Below, piece by piece: positions 1-12,729 of a stretch of 64,000 bases of DNA (positions are counted from its first letter, which is position 1; the number at the start of each line of letters is the position of its first letter). Position numbers and translations under genes: made by a program. The stretch lies in assembly GCF_000001735.4 (NCBI RefSeq), contig NC_003071.7, positions 6,441,151-6,505,150 of the forward strand, in the 5' to 3' direction. The notes beneath the pieces were generated by a model. The model did no database searches. It was given only the letters and a program-made list of their open reading frames with translations, and had not been told where the DNA came from. Source of the stretch: Arabidopsis thaliana (taxonomy: Eukaryota > Streptophyta > Magnoliopsida > Brassicales > Brassicaceae).

Positions 1-430
1 TGGCACCCATGGGTTAATAAACACTTGGTAGATGAGTTCATTTGGCACTAAGGGTGTGAATGGTTGCGGTGGTTGAGGTGGACAAATTCGTCTGCGAATT
101 AGACCGCTTTTGATTTACCATTCATCAATTAGAGTCTGTAGTAGTACGAATCAAGAAAAATAAAAGAAAATCGATGCCGACCAACTACAAACCGCTTTTA
201 CATACAAATAGAGCTTGTACGTGGTGGTTTATTATCCGCCCTAAAAATAGAGCCGACTAAACAGCCGACGGATTTGTCCACCCTGACCACGGTAACCATT
301 CAAACCCTAAATAAAAGTTGAATAAAATTATATGAGAATTCCAATCTTTATATTTTTATTTAATTAGGTAGATAATTAAGTCCTCAAAATTATAATAAAA
401 CTATATATGTTTTAATATATTTGGCATAAG
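1..430. other. Intergenic, no gene seen
   Basis: AT-rich sequence with no convincing coding region, splice-framed exon or terminal repeat on either strand. The window starts inside it, so an element running in from the left cannot be excluded. Confidence 0.5.
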
Positions 431-1900
431 TACCTTTCACATTCCAAAACATTATGCATTGCTTTATGATGTAGCATTTCTTTTCAATTATTTATCGAAC
501 CACAATTTGCAATTAATCAACTCACCAAGAATACACACAATTGCTTAATCTAAGCTAATAAGGTGATTTTGAGTGTTCTAAATCTTAGTAACAATGCAAT
601 ACAAAGGTAAAAGAAAGCAAGGGACAAAAGACTAACAAGTTTCGAAAGTAAATAAAGCGGAAACTAACAAATTACTAAGTGATAATTAAAGACAAATTCT
701 CGGGTTAAGGCAATCGATTAGAAATGATAAAGAGATGGATTATGGAGCATCAAACAACTTCTAAAAAGCAATGATCCTTAAGCCATAGAACACTAAGCAA
801 GACTAACACATTTCCATGATATTAATCTCTTTACTAATCAATCAATCATCAACAATTTCCAAAGGCAATCAAATGATCAATAAGCATAAATAACAAGTCT
901 ATCTAGCCACTAATCACCCTAATCAACAATTTCCAAAGGTAATGTATGAAAAGCACTTAAAGATTTTGGTTCGGGAATTTCATCGAACACCTTCCGGGCA
1001 TGAAATTCCTAGTGTCTAAATCAACATGATCAATGTTGATCTAGCCTTAATAGCAACCAATAAGTAAGGATCTTAAGTAACCTAGCCCTAAACTCCATAA
1101 CCCAACATTTAAACCATCCTAATCTTCCCTAACCAAAGAACTTTAAAAGACTATTCACTCATGATTATGAAAGCACAAAGCAATGGGTTTGTTCTTTGTG
1201 TAATGATAATTAGAGAAGGTAGATGAGAGATTTATAAGAAGTAATTGATATAGAAACTTAAGAACGCAATATTCATACAAAAACTTAAGATAAAGAACCC
1301 TAAGAAAAGTTTTGATCTCTCAAACAAAAGCTTTTTTTCTAAAACTAGGTTAAGAGTATTTACAGTAATGAGAAAATAAACCAGATCAACCAGAAAAAAC
1401 CCGGGTTTTAACCCGGTTTAGAAAAGCAATCGACCAAGCAATAGATCACTTGGTAGATTCGAATATCGTCCACAACATTAATCCTTGACCAATCGACCAC
1501 GCAATCGACCACTTTGGTAGATTCAGATTTCCTCTATAGCTCTAGTCATGACCAATCGACCACACAATCGACCACTTTGCTAGATTCAAATTTCCTCCGT
1601 AACTCTGGTCCTGACCAATAGACCAAGCAATCGGCCGCTTGGTCTATTGTCCTGCACTTTTCTTCTTTGGTCACTTTACATTCTCTTAACTCCTTTGTTT
1701 TCTCCAAAACTCTAAACTCCATTCATGTACCTAAGAAAACCAAATGCAAATGCAACACTATATGCCAAAATATGAATGCAAAGCAACAAAAACTAAGAGA
1801 AAAGGGGTTTTAAAACAACCAAAAACACTAGATATCACTTTACCGATAAAGCGGATAAGTTGGCCCTAGCCAAGCTAGCTAGCTACTTTGATGCCTACGT
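430..1900. repeat. Decayed dispersed repeat, copy A
   Basis: No gene is seen. The order of landmarks (an aaagcggaaac-like block, a 'ccctaaacctaac'-like block, 'atgattatgaaagcacaaa', then a block of repeated 'gaccaatcgacc' words) is partly matched at 3430-4530, where 'atgatcatgaaagcacaaa' and 'gtcgaccaac' words occur in the same order. This suggests two old copies of one repeat family. I saw no terminal repeats or target duplication, so the class is unknown. Confidence 0.35.
1425..1660. repeat. 63-bp minisatellite, about 3.7 units
   Basis: Units begin near 1425, 1488, 1551 and 1614, exactly 63 bp apart. Each has the words 'accaatcgaccac', 'caatcgaccactttg' and 'tagattc' in the same order. The first unit is the most diverged and the last is incomplete. 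It lies inside repeat copy A. Confidence 0.85.
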
Positions 1901-3430
1901 GCATTCCTCCTCAAGAAATAGATAGCAGTTTGGGAACACATACAAATACAGATAAAATCAAGTTGAGGATGATTGGCTATAAGATAAGATGTGTGATTCT
2001 GTCCAACTAATTTGGAGTAGTAGCATATCCAAGAAAGGCTTCCACTAAAGACGTAACTATAATATTACGGTGTAAGTTCCGTCTCTAGGAGACGTAAAGT
2101 CTGCGAGTTTAAATTTTTAGATATTAAAAAAAAACGTAACTATAATATCTCTAACATTTGAAATTATGAACTTGTATTATTTTCAAAAAGGTAGTTCAAT
2201 GTGTGCTATTAACATCCATTCTATTGCGAGAACCAAAGTTCTTAATTATAGGTTCAATTTATTTATGTAATTTTCACAAATTTATTGATTTAAATTTATT
2301 TATATTCTTTGATATAACATCATTTAAGAGGAAATTTTTGAATATTGTAAACTAAAATAATATCTTCTACGAATTACTATATATTCTTTTATCGATTAAT
2401 TAATATTTCTATAATTAATAATATTTAAACCCCAAAATGTTATTATCTTATATAAAATTTTACTATATTTAGATGTTTGGTGGTGTAGGACGCATGGGCC
2501 TCTGAGCTACTGTCCACACTACAAAAGCATCCACATTGTATATTTAGTTTAAATGTTTTCTCACATAAATTTAATTAATAAAATAAATAAAAAGTTTTTA
2601 AATGAAAGACATCCTTCCAAAAATGTTTCAAAGAAGACATTGTGAAACTTATTGAGAAATGGATCTTCCATTTAAAATACTATTTATATTTATTTATAAT
2701 ATTTATATGGGAAGACACACAAAAAATGTGGATAGTATCATGTACTAAACCATAAACATGTACTTCATTTATAGCATTTTATTATATAGATATATATCGT
2801 ATGTTTTTTTTAAGAAAAGACAAAAACAAGTTGTATCTATTTCGTCAGTGGGCCAAACATGGAAACAATAAGGTGGCTGTGACCAAATTGTTGGTGTTTA
2901 TAAGGGTTTGTGGGTTCGTCAAGAAGTACATGTTCTATGAAACAATTAGTGTTATGCTTTTTTTCTTTAGCATATTTACAACAAAGAAACATAATTAGTA
3001 TGAACACTGTTGGGTTTGTACCAAAGCAAACTGACATTTCTAGAACATGTTCTCTATCTAAATTATTATATGTCTTCAACATTATGTAACACGACAGGCA
3101 AATTAACCTCTATCGATGTGCATTTTCTTAATATTCTAATCAAATCGTATTGTGATAAAATTCTTGTGGATTTTGATATGAGTAGCCCTACTTGACTCTT
3201 TTGACTTTAAATTATAAATGAAATAATATTCACGTAGATTTATTCTATCCATACTAATGCATGTAGCAACTTTGTATATTTTTTTCATTAGCTAGGCTAA
3301 GGTGTGTATATATATGAGTTAAATCTATTTAACACGTCGGCTCTGGACCATTGTAAACCATAATCAGTACGGATCAATGCTAAGTCACAAATTCATCTTT
3401 GGCTTTTGAGCCATAAAAATTATATTTAGC
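1900..3430. other. AT-rich spacer, no gene seen
   Basis: About 1.5 kb of AT-rich DNA. The short open frames near 2800-3195 have no recognisable domain, overlap one another on both strands and show no splice support, so I treat them as chance. Confidence 0.5.
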
Positions 3431-4530
3431 TGATATGAGTTAAATTACCTCAAGTTTACCGCTACAAATAAAGAGATTGTCATTTATAATTAAAAATAGG
3501 ATTTACAAAGTTATTTTATTCACACATAAATCTAACAGTTTCGAAATTAAGCTAAACAGATTAATTGTGAATTAAAACAAGAAGACGATTAAAGTTTTTG
3601 TCAATTCAGATGGATAAAGAGTTAGGTTTAAAAAATTTCTAAAACAATACCAGAATCATAGAAATAGCAACATTGTTAGGAATTCTATTTTAACTGTTCT
3701 AAAACTCCATTCACAAAACAATATTTAATCAATCTCATCTGTACTGATTATCTATGCTTAATAATCGGAATCCCAACTTACGTATGTAAATTTCTAATAC
3801 TAAACAAGCATTAATGTTCAAGTTTGATATATTCACAAAAGTATCTAAACAAAACCTATTTGAGAATAGCTACTTTTTCCTACTTAAGATAGTTCAAGTA
3901 CTAATAAGCACACTCTCGTGTCAAACTTATTATCGTAAGATCAAATATTAGTTAGCTACACTAGAATTAGTATTAAGAAAAATCAAAAGTGAAGAACTCT
4001 ATGTATTTTATCATAACAGGTTATCGATCTATAAATTCATCTAAATCTCTATCGAGAATCCCTAAACCTAACAAGAAAACGACTCAGACATGATCATGAA
4101 AGCACAAAAAGGATTTGAATAGAATCGCATAAAGAACATAAGAAATAATAGATTTTAAACAGTTTTTTTCTATATTGAAGGTTTTGAAGTCTCTGAAAAG
4201 ATTCTTCAAAACTCTTAGAGAATTGCAAAGTAGAAGAAAACTTGATAAAAAAAAAGTGATATTTGTAAACAATGACCTGAAAAATCTATTTATAAGCAAT
4301 AAAACGTTCAGGGACTAAGTGGCAAATAAGGATATTTTCTTGGAGCAAATTTGTTAATCTTCAAAACTTGTGCTTTACGTGTGGCGGTCTATGGTTGCAA
4401 AGAGTGTCGACCAACATTAATGAGTGTCGATCAACACGGATGTCATGGTATGACTCCAAATTCATTTTTTTACCTAAACTTCTTTGGTTTCACTCTAAAA
4501 TGCTCCATAATCTCCAATCTATTCCAGATC
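3430..4530. repeat. Decayed dispersed repeat, copy B
   Basis: Shares landmark order with 430-1900, including 'atgatcatgaaagcacaaa' near 4090 and 'tgtcgaccaac' words near 4405. No ends or coding capacity are visible. Confidence 0.3.
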
Positions 4531-5619
4531 GTGTAAACATCTGAAAAGACTAAAAATTAACTCTAGAAATAATTAAAAAAAAAAACTCTAAAAATAATAT
4601 ATATACCATGGTTAAAAACTGTAAAAACCATAATATATTACCTTTCTACCCTATTACCTTGATCATTCTACCAAATCCATATTCCTAGCAAATCACATCA
4701 AATCCCAACTACCATATAATTCTCTCTAAGTATTCACAACATTCCAAATTCCAAACCAAATTCCACAACTATATCCAATCAGCATTAATTGTTGGATCTT
4801 ATCAATAAAGCTAATATCCAAGAACCTTCTACATTCATTCTTGTAATGTACTTTAATACTTTAATACTCTTTTTTTCCCGAGACTTTTTTTTCAAATCAT
4901 TCTTTCTTTTAATCAAAGGATTACTTATATCATCAGAAAAGATCATCGACATCCTTCCAACCTCTGTGTGATCAATCCACTTTTACGTTTAGGGTAGACC
5001 ATAACTCTCACGTTGAGGGTAGACCATTACAAATAGTGTGTGTGTTGTATTTTTGTTGCTTTATTTCAATTTCTTACAGCCGGGCCAGATTTTTGATATA
5101 ATTTGGGAGTTAGTTCTTATATCTCGTGCTCAATAACTCTTTATCTCTGATAATGAACCGAAGCATCTACAGAAATATATAAGGGTTTTCTGCAAAATAA
5201 CCTTCCAAGTCGATCTCGTTGCAAGTTTACCCTCCAAGTCCGAATTATATAAGTCAATCCCACCATCTCTACAGTCACCCGCAATACAACCCTCCGGTAT
5301 ATCGATGACGTGGCACTCGATAACTCCGTTGAAAAACATAATGATTTTGTGCAAAAAAAACCTCAATATAATTTTTTTTTGCAAAATAAACCTTCATGTC
5401 AAATAAATACAAACCACAATCTGAAAAATCTCCTGCAACATAGCCCTTCCATGTATCGATGACGTGACAGTCGATAACTCATTTAGAGCATGTGCAATGG
5501 ATAGAGATTTTATGAGTCATTTATTTAAGGTGCAATGTGCAATGGGTAAACACTAAAACTTAAATAAATGATAACCGTAATTTTAAATAAAAAAACAAAA
5601 TTAAATTTTTGAATCAATA

Positions 5620-8600
5620 ACTGTAATTAGGCCTGGGCATAATAACCGGACCCGATACCCAAACCGATACCCAAACTGAAAAAGCTGGGTTGGGGCGGGT
5701 TAGGGTAAAAGGATATTACCTCATTGGGTTTGGTTTTGGTTAACCCGTGGGTTCGGGTTCGGGTAGGGTATTACTCATTACCCATTCCGGGTACCCATAC
5801 ACCCGATTCTTGTGCTTATATAGATATCCCTATATATCATATATAACCTATACACCTATACACCACTACTTACTTTTTGTCGATTCAGTTTTCTTCACGA
5901 ATCCCTTGAATATCGGCTTCTCTTGTTAAATTCTCTTTGAACCATATTCTATCAAACTGGAAACCCTTGTCGAAACACTCTCGGCGACCTCACCGTCACC
6001 GACGATCCTGTTAAACCCACCACAGACAGCTCAATCGCGAAATCATTCTAAGGTAAGTACGTTCATGCAATTTCAATTCTAGGTTTCGATTATTGATCTC
6101 AATCTCTGATTAGTTTCAAACTTTCAAGTTTCAATTCTCGATTTCTCAGTTCCTAGTTTCGATTGTTGTTTGCTTGTTTCAATTCAATTCTCGATTTCTC
6201 AGTTCCTAGCTCCGATTGTTGTTTATGTAGATGGCGTCAAATGAAACTCTACCTCCAAATGATTTTGATGATGTTGAATTAAGTGGAAATGACGATGATG
6301 ATGTTGTTCAACATACTCCTACTTCTGGAAATAAGAGGAAGCGTAAAGAGAAGGAAACAGGAGATGAAGGTGATGGAGGTAATAGTTCAAAGAAAAAGAA
6401 GACAAGTAGTCGATCCTATGTTTGGGATCACTTCAGTAGAAAGAAAGGTAATCCAAACAAGTGCAATTGTCATTACTGTGGGAAAGAGTTGGCTTGTCCT
6501 TCCAAGTCTGGCACCTCTACTTTGAAAAAACATTTAGAATTGTCCTGCAAAGCATTCAAGGCATGGAAAAGTACTAATACAGACCAAACTCAAACTGTTA
6601 TTGGTCGTGATGGTGGTGATGGTAGTCTTACCATGTACAAGGTCTCTGAATTAGTCATTAGAGAAGCTTCTATTGAGATGCTGATTTTAGGCGAATTACC
6701 ATTATCTTTCATAGAGAGTGTGGCTTGGAGACATTTCTGTTCTAAAGCTAAATCGTATAAGCCTGTTTCTCGGAGAACAACTACAAGAGAAATTGTGATG
6801 CTTTATGTCAAGAAGAAAGTGGCTATGAAGAAGATTCTAGGGAAGAGCCAGGAGAGGATGTCACTGACTACAGACATTTGGGTTTCAAACAATACTGGAG
6901 AGAGTTATATGGTAATAACAGCTCATTTTGTTGATGTTGATTGGAAGTTAAAGAAGATGATAATCGGATTCAAGCATGTTACTGATCATAATTGTGGAAC
7001 TATTTGCAAGGTTCTTCTGGAATGTTTGGCTGAGTGGGATATAAGGAGAATCTTTTGTATCACAGTGGATAATGCTACAGCTAACAACACTGCATTGACT
7101 AAATTCAAGAAAACGATGAAGCTGATTGGGGATGATGCATTGGTACTGAAAGGGGAATATATGCACATGCGGTGTGATGCTCACATCCTGAATTTAGTTG
7201 TAAAGGAAGGCTTGACTGAAGTGGATGCAAGTGTGACTAGTATTCGCAATGGGATTCAGTTTGTGAGGTCTTCAACAAATAGACTCAAATCATTTGATTT
7301 GCGTTGTGATGCTGGAACGATTAGTAGAGGTAGCTTCCCTTTAGATGTGAAGACGAGATGAAACTCTACTTATCTCATGCTTGAACAAGCTGTGAAGTTT
7401 AGGATTGCTTTTGAGAAAATGGAGGCTGAAGATAAACTATATAATGACTATTATCTGGAAAAGGTGGATGGAGAAAAAAAGATTGGACCGCCTATGTCAA
7501 GTGATTGGGATGCAGCTGAGAGGTTAATTCAAATCCTTGCTATATTTTACAAGTCGACATTGGTGCTTTCAGGTTCAACTTATGTTACTTCTCATAAGAT
7601 GTACAATGAGATAATCAACATGGCTAGAAACCTAACTACCTTAAACACAGACACTTTTTTTGATGAGCAACTAAAGAAGAAAGCGATAGCAATGTTAGGA
7701 AAGCTGAAGAAATATTGGGATCCGTTTGGTGAAGGAGTAGAAATGAATAGGTTGGTGATGGTTGCTACTGTTTTTGACCCAAGAAAGAAGATGAAATTTG
7801 TTGAGCTTTGCTTTGGAAAGATGTATGGTTTAGGTAGTGTGGAGGTTGTTCTTCTTTCTGATTCAGTGATTCAAATCTTGAAGGATTTGTATGATGAGTA
7901 TAGCAGGGCAAATTTGTTGAGAATAAATGGAGGCAGCGATTCAATGCCATCTTCTCAGTCACAAGGATCATGGTCTCAGTCTCAAGAGCAAGATAGAAGT
8001 GGAGCTTATGAGAGAACAATCAACAAAACTGGTATTCAATTAGAAGATATGGAGAACTTATTTGATGAGATTGTGAAAGAAACATGTATTCATAAATCAT
8101 CTAATGAGTTGGATTTGTATTTGAATGAGGCTGTCGAGACTCCACATCTTCTAATGGGAATAGAATCTGATGTGTTAGATTGGTGGAAGCTCAATAGTGG
8201 GAAGTTTCTAGTTCTGTCGCTAATAGCTAAGGATATATTTGCTATGCAAGTATCGTCGGTGGCATCAGAATCTGCATTTAGCACTAGTGGTAGAGTGTTA
8301 GATCCATTTAGAAGCTGCTTAACACATTACATGATAGAAGTCTTGATGTGCACAGAGCAATGGTTAAAGTCTGAGATCAGTATCAATGAAAAAGGATTGT
8401 CAACCATTCATGAATTGCTTGCAGATCAAGTGGACGAAGATGAGCTTATGAGAGGTAATCTATTCCCTTTAAACTCTCTTTAAATTCTGGTTTACCAATT
8501 ATAGCTTACAAGTTTGCTTATAGTCCGTGTTTCTTAAATTGTTCATGTGATGTAGAGTTTAAACCTGAATTCCACATCCATGGTTTTGAGTAGGCCGAGT

Positions 8601-9135
8601 TATCGTTTCAGCCTTCAGGAGACAAAAATGCAAAACAAAGTCATCACCTCATGTCCTCATCAACTATCGTTTAAACTTTAAACTTCTACTTCTATGTTTT
8701 TCATTTTCGGATTGTTGTTTTGCTTTTCAATTACTCTTGTTTGAGATTTGAGAACGTTCTATTTGTCATATTTGTGTTCTTGTTTGTGGTTTGCCAATTA
8801 GGCTTGGATTTGGATGCTAGTTTTGTTGCTTTTTCATTCTGTTTTTTTTTCTCCTCATTTGTTACACATGATTAGAATATCGGTTTTTCGGGTTTATGGG
8901 TAACTTTTACCCAATAATACCCGAACCGAAGGAAACCCGTTTTTTTCCGGGTATTTACCGGTTCTTATATTGATTACCCAAACCGACCCGAACCCGGGTG
9001 TACCCGAACCGGACCAAACCCAAAAATTTCAGTTTACCCTATTGGGTAATAATTTCATTACCCATTCAACCCGAACCCGAACGGGTTCTACCCGAACCCG
9101 AACGGATTACCCATATGCCCAGGCCCAACTGTAAC
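5620..9135 (+). mobile_element. hAT transposon, full length, nested in the Mutator-like element
   Basis: Terminal inverted repeats are 'taggcctgggcat' at 5628-5640 and its reverse complement with one mismatch at 9115-9127. They are flanked by an 8-bp duplication, actgtaat at 5620-5627 and actgtaac at 9128-9135, which is the hAT size. Subterminal regions at 5640-5810 and 8895-9110 are packed with 'acccgaaccc'/'gggttcggg' words in both orientations, likely transposase-binding sites. The interior holds one transposase gene. The near-perfect duplication and single coding lesion point to a fairly young insertion. Confidence 0.92.
6231..8593 (+). pseudogene. hAT transposase, one in-frame stop
   Basis: The gene would encode a nuclear cut-and-paste transposase. 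From ATG 6231 the frame reads an acidic and Lys-rich N-terminus, a BED zinc finger near residues 60-105 (CNCHYC then an H/C pair), an RNase H-like core and a C-terminal dimerisation region (ASESAFSTSGRVLDPFRS). A TGA at 7359-7361 interrupts the frame between VKTR and NSTYLM. Family members have Trp there, so this is probably TGG to TGA. The frame is otherwise open to 8483. A GT at 8455 and AG at 8555 would join a short last exon ending at 8593, giving about 753 codons. A 5'UTR intron is likely at 6053-6230 (AG|GTAAGT, then TAG just before the ATG). Presumably inactive unless the stop is read through. Confidence 0.88.
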
Positions 9136-9864
9136 TAACCAAATTTTTATCAGATTCGTTCTGGTTCGTTTTTTTCTTTCAAAATAACTAAAATTAACCT
9201 AATTTAACCGAAATTAACAAAAAAAAATACAAAGAAGAAAAATATTAGAAAGAAACTTAAAATTTTGTTTTATTTTGTAAAAGAGTATTTAATTTTGAAA
9301 AATATAACTAACAATATTTGGATATTTTGATTATTTAAAGAATTTGATTGTTTTTCTAAAAGTAATTAATATTTTGAGTTTATAATTATAGTTATGGGTA
9401 TTAATTTGGATATTTTCTAAGTTTCTGGATATTTTGGTTAACCGTTTGGTTATCGGTTTGGTTTTATTTTATTTAAAACTCAAATCAATAACTCAATTAA
9501 ATGATATGCATTAAAGTAATATATTCGATAGACTTATAAAATCTCTAAATGAGTTATCGACTGTCACGTCATCGATACACTGAAGGGATATGTTGGAGGA
9601 GATTTTTCAGATTGTGGTTTGACCTGTATTTATTTGATATGGAGGTTTATCTTGCAAAAAAAAAAATACATTGAGGTCTTTTTTGCACAAAATTCTTATA
9701 TTTTCAAACGGAGTTATCGAGTGCCACATCATCGATATACGGGAGGGTTGTATTGCGGGTGACTTCAAAGATGGTGGAGTTAACTTGCATAATTGGGATT
9801 TGAAGGATAAACTTGCAAACGAGATCGACTTGGAGGGTTATTTTGCAGAAAACCCAATATATAA

Positions 9865-10508
9865 ATATATTAGATAAAACTTTAGAACAATCAATTATAT
9901 GTCTAAAATTTCTTTAACCTAACCCTTTTTTTCTTGTTTTTTTCTTCTGATTTCGAACTTTGTGAGCATTATTGTTTACTAGGAATTATTTTTTCTTCTA
10001 CTTCAGTATGAATGACCGTTCAGTTTTTAGTCTGAAAAATTAGTATCAAGATTTGGCTCCACAACTCAAAATTTACTTCTTAAGTTTTCGAAAACAAAAT
10101 GTAAGATATGATTAATTCTTTTCTAAAATGAAGTTCCACTAATGTTTTGTCATATCTCTCGGTCATGAAAATTAATTAGCTGCTAAATAAGTACATTGTA
10201 AATAAATAACGAAACTTTTCTAACAAATTTACTAATCGAATGGCATTGATTTCCATCAAAGTAGACATGGTCCCTGGGAATAAAAAACGTCTCTAATCAG
10301 GATATGTTGTCCCAAGTAGAGAAAAAAACAACCAAATTACACACAGAGATCCCACAGTGAAAAAAAACGAGTAAAAAGACACATTAAAAGCGAGAAGAAA
10401 AACTAAAGCACCAGCAAGGAATCTAATTATATTACAAGACCAAACCGCTAATTAATTTTAAAGCCTTTGACTTCACGAGAACTCCAAGGAAAAAACATGG
10501 GCCTGTCC
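9865..10508. other. GH3.1 3' flank
   Basis: No gene seen. Sequence just left of 10508 is downstream of the GH3.1 stop on the minus strand and must contain its 3'UTR and polyadenylation site; I could not pick a single site. Confidence 0.5.
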
Positions 10509-12520
10509 TTATCTTCTCCTTCTCTCCGGCGTCCAATGCGGTAAGGATGGGCTAAAATGCGCCGACACAACCCTAGAATCTAGTAACTCCACGATAGGTG
10601 TAAAGTTCACGCACCTTGGTACCTTGTACTGGTTAATTGATGCACCTCTTGAGATTGCGTAATCCATCAGCTCCTCGAACGTTCCGTTTCTCACCACTCT
10701 AATCTCCAATGGTCCAACCGAGTTGTCCGCGACTCGGCTTTGCCGGTAAACCGAGTTTAATGACTCTTCCATCCCAAGGCAGCAACGAGTCAGAGTCTCA
10801 TGACTTGGCTGCCTCGCCCCATCCCTCACTAACAACTCCCAGTATAAGACATAGTGGCCCGGGATCGTGCTTGTGTCTGCGTAGCTAGTGTACTCGGCTA
10901 CGCGGCTCCCACACTCTTCATGAAGAATACTTGATGCATTCTCCACCGCCTTTTGAAGCTCTGACTCGTCGGTCTTGTCAGAGTCGATGCTGAGGAGGAC
11001 GTTCTTCCTCCTCACGAAGTGGAACTGAGGTGCGGAGTTATGGAAACCTGTGACTCGAAGGATGTCACCAACTCGGTATCGACAGAGACCAGCATAGGTC
11101 GTGACAACGAGTTCATACTCTTTACCGATATTTACATCAACGAGTTCAACGGCCTTGGTGCCACCGAGAGGGATGAACTCGAAGTAGGCCATGTTGGGCA
11201 TGATGGTGTAAGAGACTTCTGATGGTTTGCTCATTGGGTTAAGGTTCAAACCAAAGTAACACTCGGAGGAGGCGTACATGGTGCAAGCCATCGGAAGACC
11301 ACCACTATAGTATTCCAACGTTGGGATATACTGAGCCATGGCTCCAGTTACGATGACGTCAAGGTACTTAGTGTTTGGCCAAATTCGGGTAATGATTTTT
11401 TCCCAATTGTCCGACTTGCACTCCCGGCGGATGAACTCTGCCAGGACAGGATCTGGTTTGAGAATACCGGACATGCATTGTCTTATAGACGGGTCAGTTA
11501 TCTCGGAGTCAAGACATCCTAACTCGATGTCATGGGCGAAGCGAGACCAATGGAGCTGGAGGAAGCGGATGGCACGGAGGAGACCAGAGGCAAAGACGGC
11601 GCCCACTCGGAGGACAGAAAGGCGGTCAAGGAGGCCGCATAGCATCTGAGTGTACATACTTTGAAATGAATCGGGACAGAGAATGGCTTCGTTGGGACTT
11701 GTGTAGACGTTGTAGGGGTCGTACGGCCGTGACCGAAAGTGTTCACTCTTGTAATAACTGGTCAAAACCGGTCGAGCTGGTAGCCCACCCGGTGTCTTTG
11801 TTTCGGACTTAACGAACAAAAAGTACATTCCCTTTCCTTTATCTAGACCCGGCACATACCTGTTCGCGAAAGAGACAATATTGTCAACGCTTGAACAAAT
11901 AATAAAGACTTTATTTAACAAACTGATCATACGTCACTATATTGTCGTCTAGCTACGTAATATTTTTATGGTTAAAAAAGTTTTATTCATGTGAATGACG
12001 TACAAATTCATTACGGGCATGAGGAGACTGTAAAGAAGCTGGCGACGATCGAGCTCTTCTTTAATGGTCGGCATAAGTTTCCTCTCTCCGGCTGATGTTC
12101 CAGAGCTGGAAAAATGTTTTTAGGAGTTATTGGTTTATGGATTTTGATTGATTTAGTAATCGGTAAAGTAAAGATAGAGAACAAAGTATGGTGAACAAAC
12201 CTAGTGAGGAACTCAGAGATGGGATGGGCAGATAAGATGGGAGAGCGGTCTCCATCAGCAATGCGTTGAATCTCTGGCTGGAGATCTTCGTATGTAATGA
12301 CTGGAATCTTCGTTTTAAAGGTATCACGGTCGGTGGCGCCGCATAGGTTGAAGCGGCGGAGGTACTCGGTGTCAGCGTTGCGAGCGAGAATCTCCGCCAA
12401 AAGGTTTTCTTGAACGGTGTCGGCGTTTCGGGTCATTTCCTCGATGAAACGAAGGGCTTTTGCGTCCTTCTCACACGCCGGAGGTCCCAAGGGCGAAGAG
12501 AGGTTGGAGTCTACCGCCAT
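10509..12520 (-). CDS. GH3.1: Indole-3-acetic acid-amido synthetase GH3.1
   Basis: Group II GH3 enzymes adenylate indole-3-acetic acid and conjugate it to amino acids in the cytosol, lowering active auxin. Three exons join cleanly: 12520-12201, 12105-12004 and 11859-10509, with GT-AG introns. The product is 590 residues, the usual GH3 size. Visible motifs are the ATP/AMP-binding [10 protein letters not shown] at residue 107, YASSE near 336 and YRVGD near 402; the C-terminus [16 protein letters not shown] is typical of the GH3.1-GH3.6 group. The assignment to GH3.1 rests on the N-terminus as I remember it and on the neighbours matching At2g15000-At2g15020. No lesion is seen. Upstream auxin-type motifs fit the known rapid auxin induction of the family. 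GH3.2, 3.3 and 3.4 are the alternatives. Confidence 0.93.
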
Positions 12521-12610
12521 ATGTTTTAGCTATTTGTTTTTCTTTGTTATCTCTTTTTTTTGGTGGAAAAAAAAACAAATCAGGAGAATTAAATTGAGGT
12601 AGAGAGGAGA

Positions 12611-12729
12611 GAGACAGAAGGAGTTTATGTTTTGTACTTTGGTAATGGAATGGATGTGTTTTGGGATTGAAGAGCTTGTTGGTATTTATATAGAGGAAGC
12701 TTTTAAGTTGGTTTTTACGTGCCACGTCA
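12611..12729 (-). promoter_or_regulatory. GH3.1 core promoter: TATA box, ACGT pair, TGTCTC
   Basis: Read on the minus strand, a TATA box 'ctatataaata' lies at about 12683-12694. About 25-35 bp further upstream is 'TGACGTGGCACGT' (12717-12729), two ACGT cores of the bZIP/G-box-related type. A TGTCTC auxin-response hexamer lies at 12611-12616, downstream of the TATA box in the likely 5'UTR. Another TGTCTC is at 13448-13453. Function is inferred from motif identity only. Confidence 0.6.

Larger units (their letters stand above)
5174..9864. mobile_element. Mutator-like element with long TIRs, split by a hAT insertion
   Basis: The left arm starts at 5183 with 'gggttttctgcaaaataacc'. The right arm ends at 9855 with its near reverse complement. 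The inverted arms run about 330 bp on each side (5183 to about 5515, and about 9535 to 9855), with internal 'tgcaaaataaacc' subrepeats. A perfect 9-bp target duplication 'aatatataa' lies at 5174-5182 and 9856-9864, the size typical of Mutator-like elements. Without the hAT the element would be about 1.2 kb, mostly TIR, so it is non-autonomous. The open frames inside the arms are not believable genes. Confidence 0.85.

Noticed and set aside
2801-3195. Three overlapping small open frames on both strands
   Set aside because: No domain, signal peptide or splice context; mutually overlapping in AT-rich DNA.
5130-5384. Open frame in the left arm of the Mutator-like element, with a similar one at 9671-9877
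   Set aside because: Both lie in the inverted arms and mirror each other; they follow from the TIR sequence, not from a gene.
11019-11746. Open frames antisense to or out of frame with GH3.1
   Set aside because: Shadows of the conserved GH3.1 exon 3; no independent evidence.
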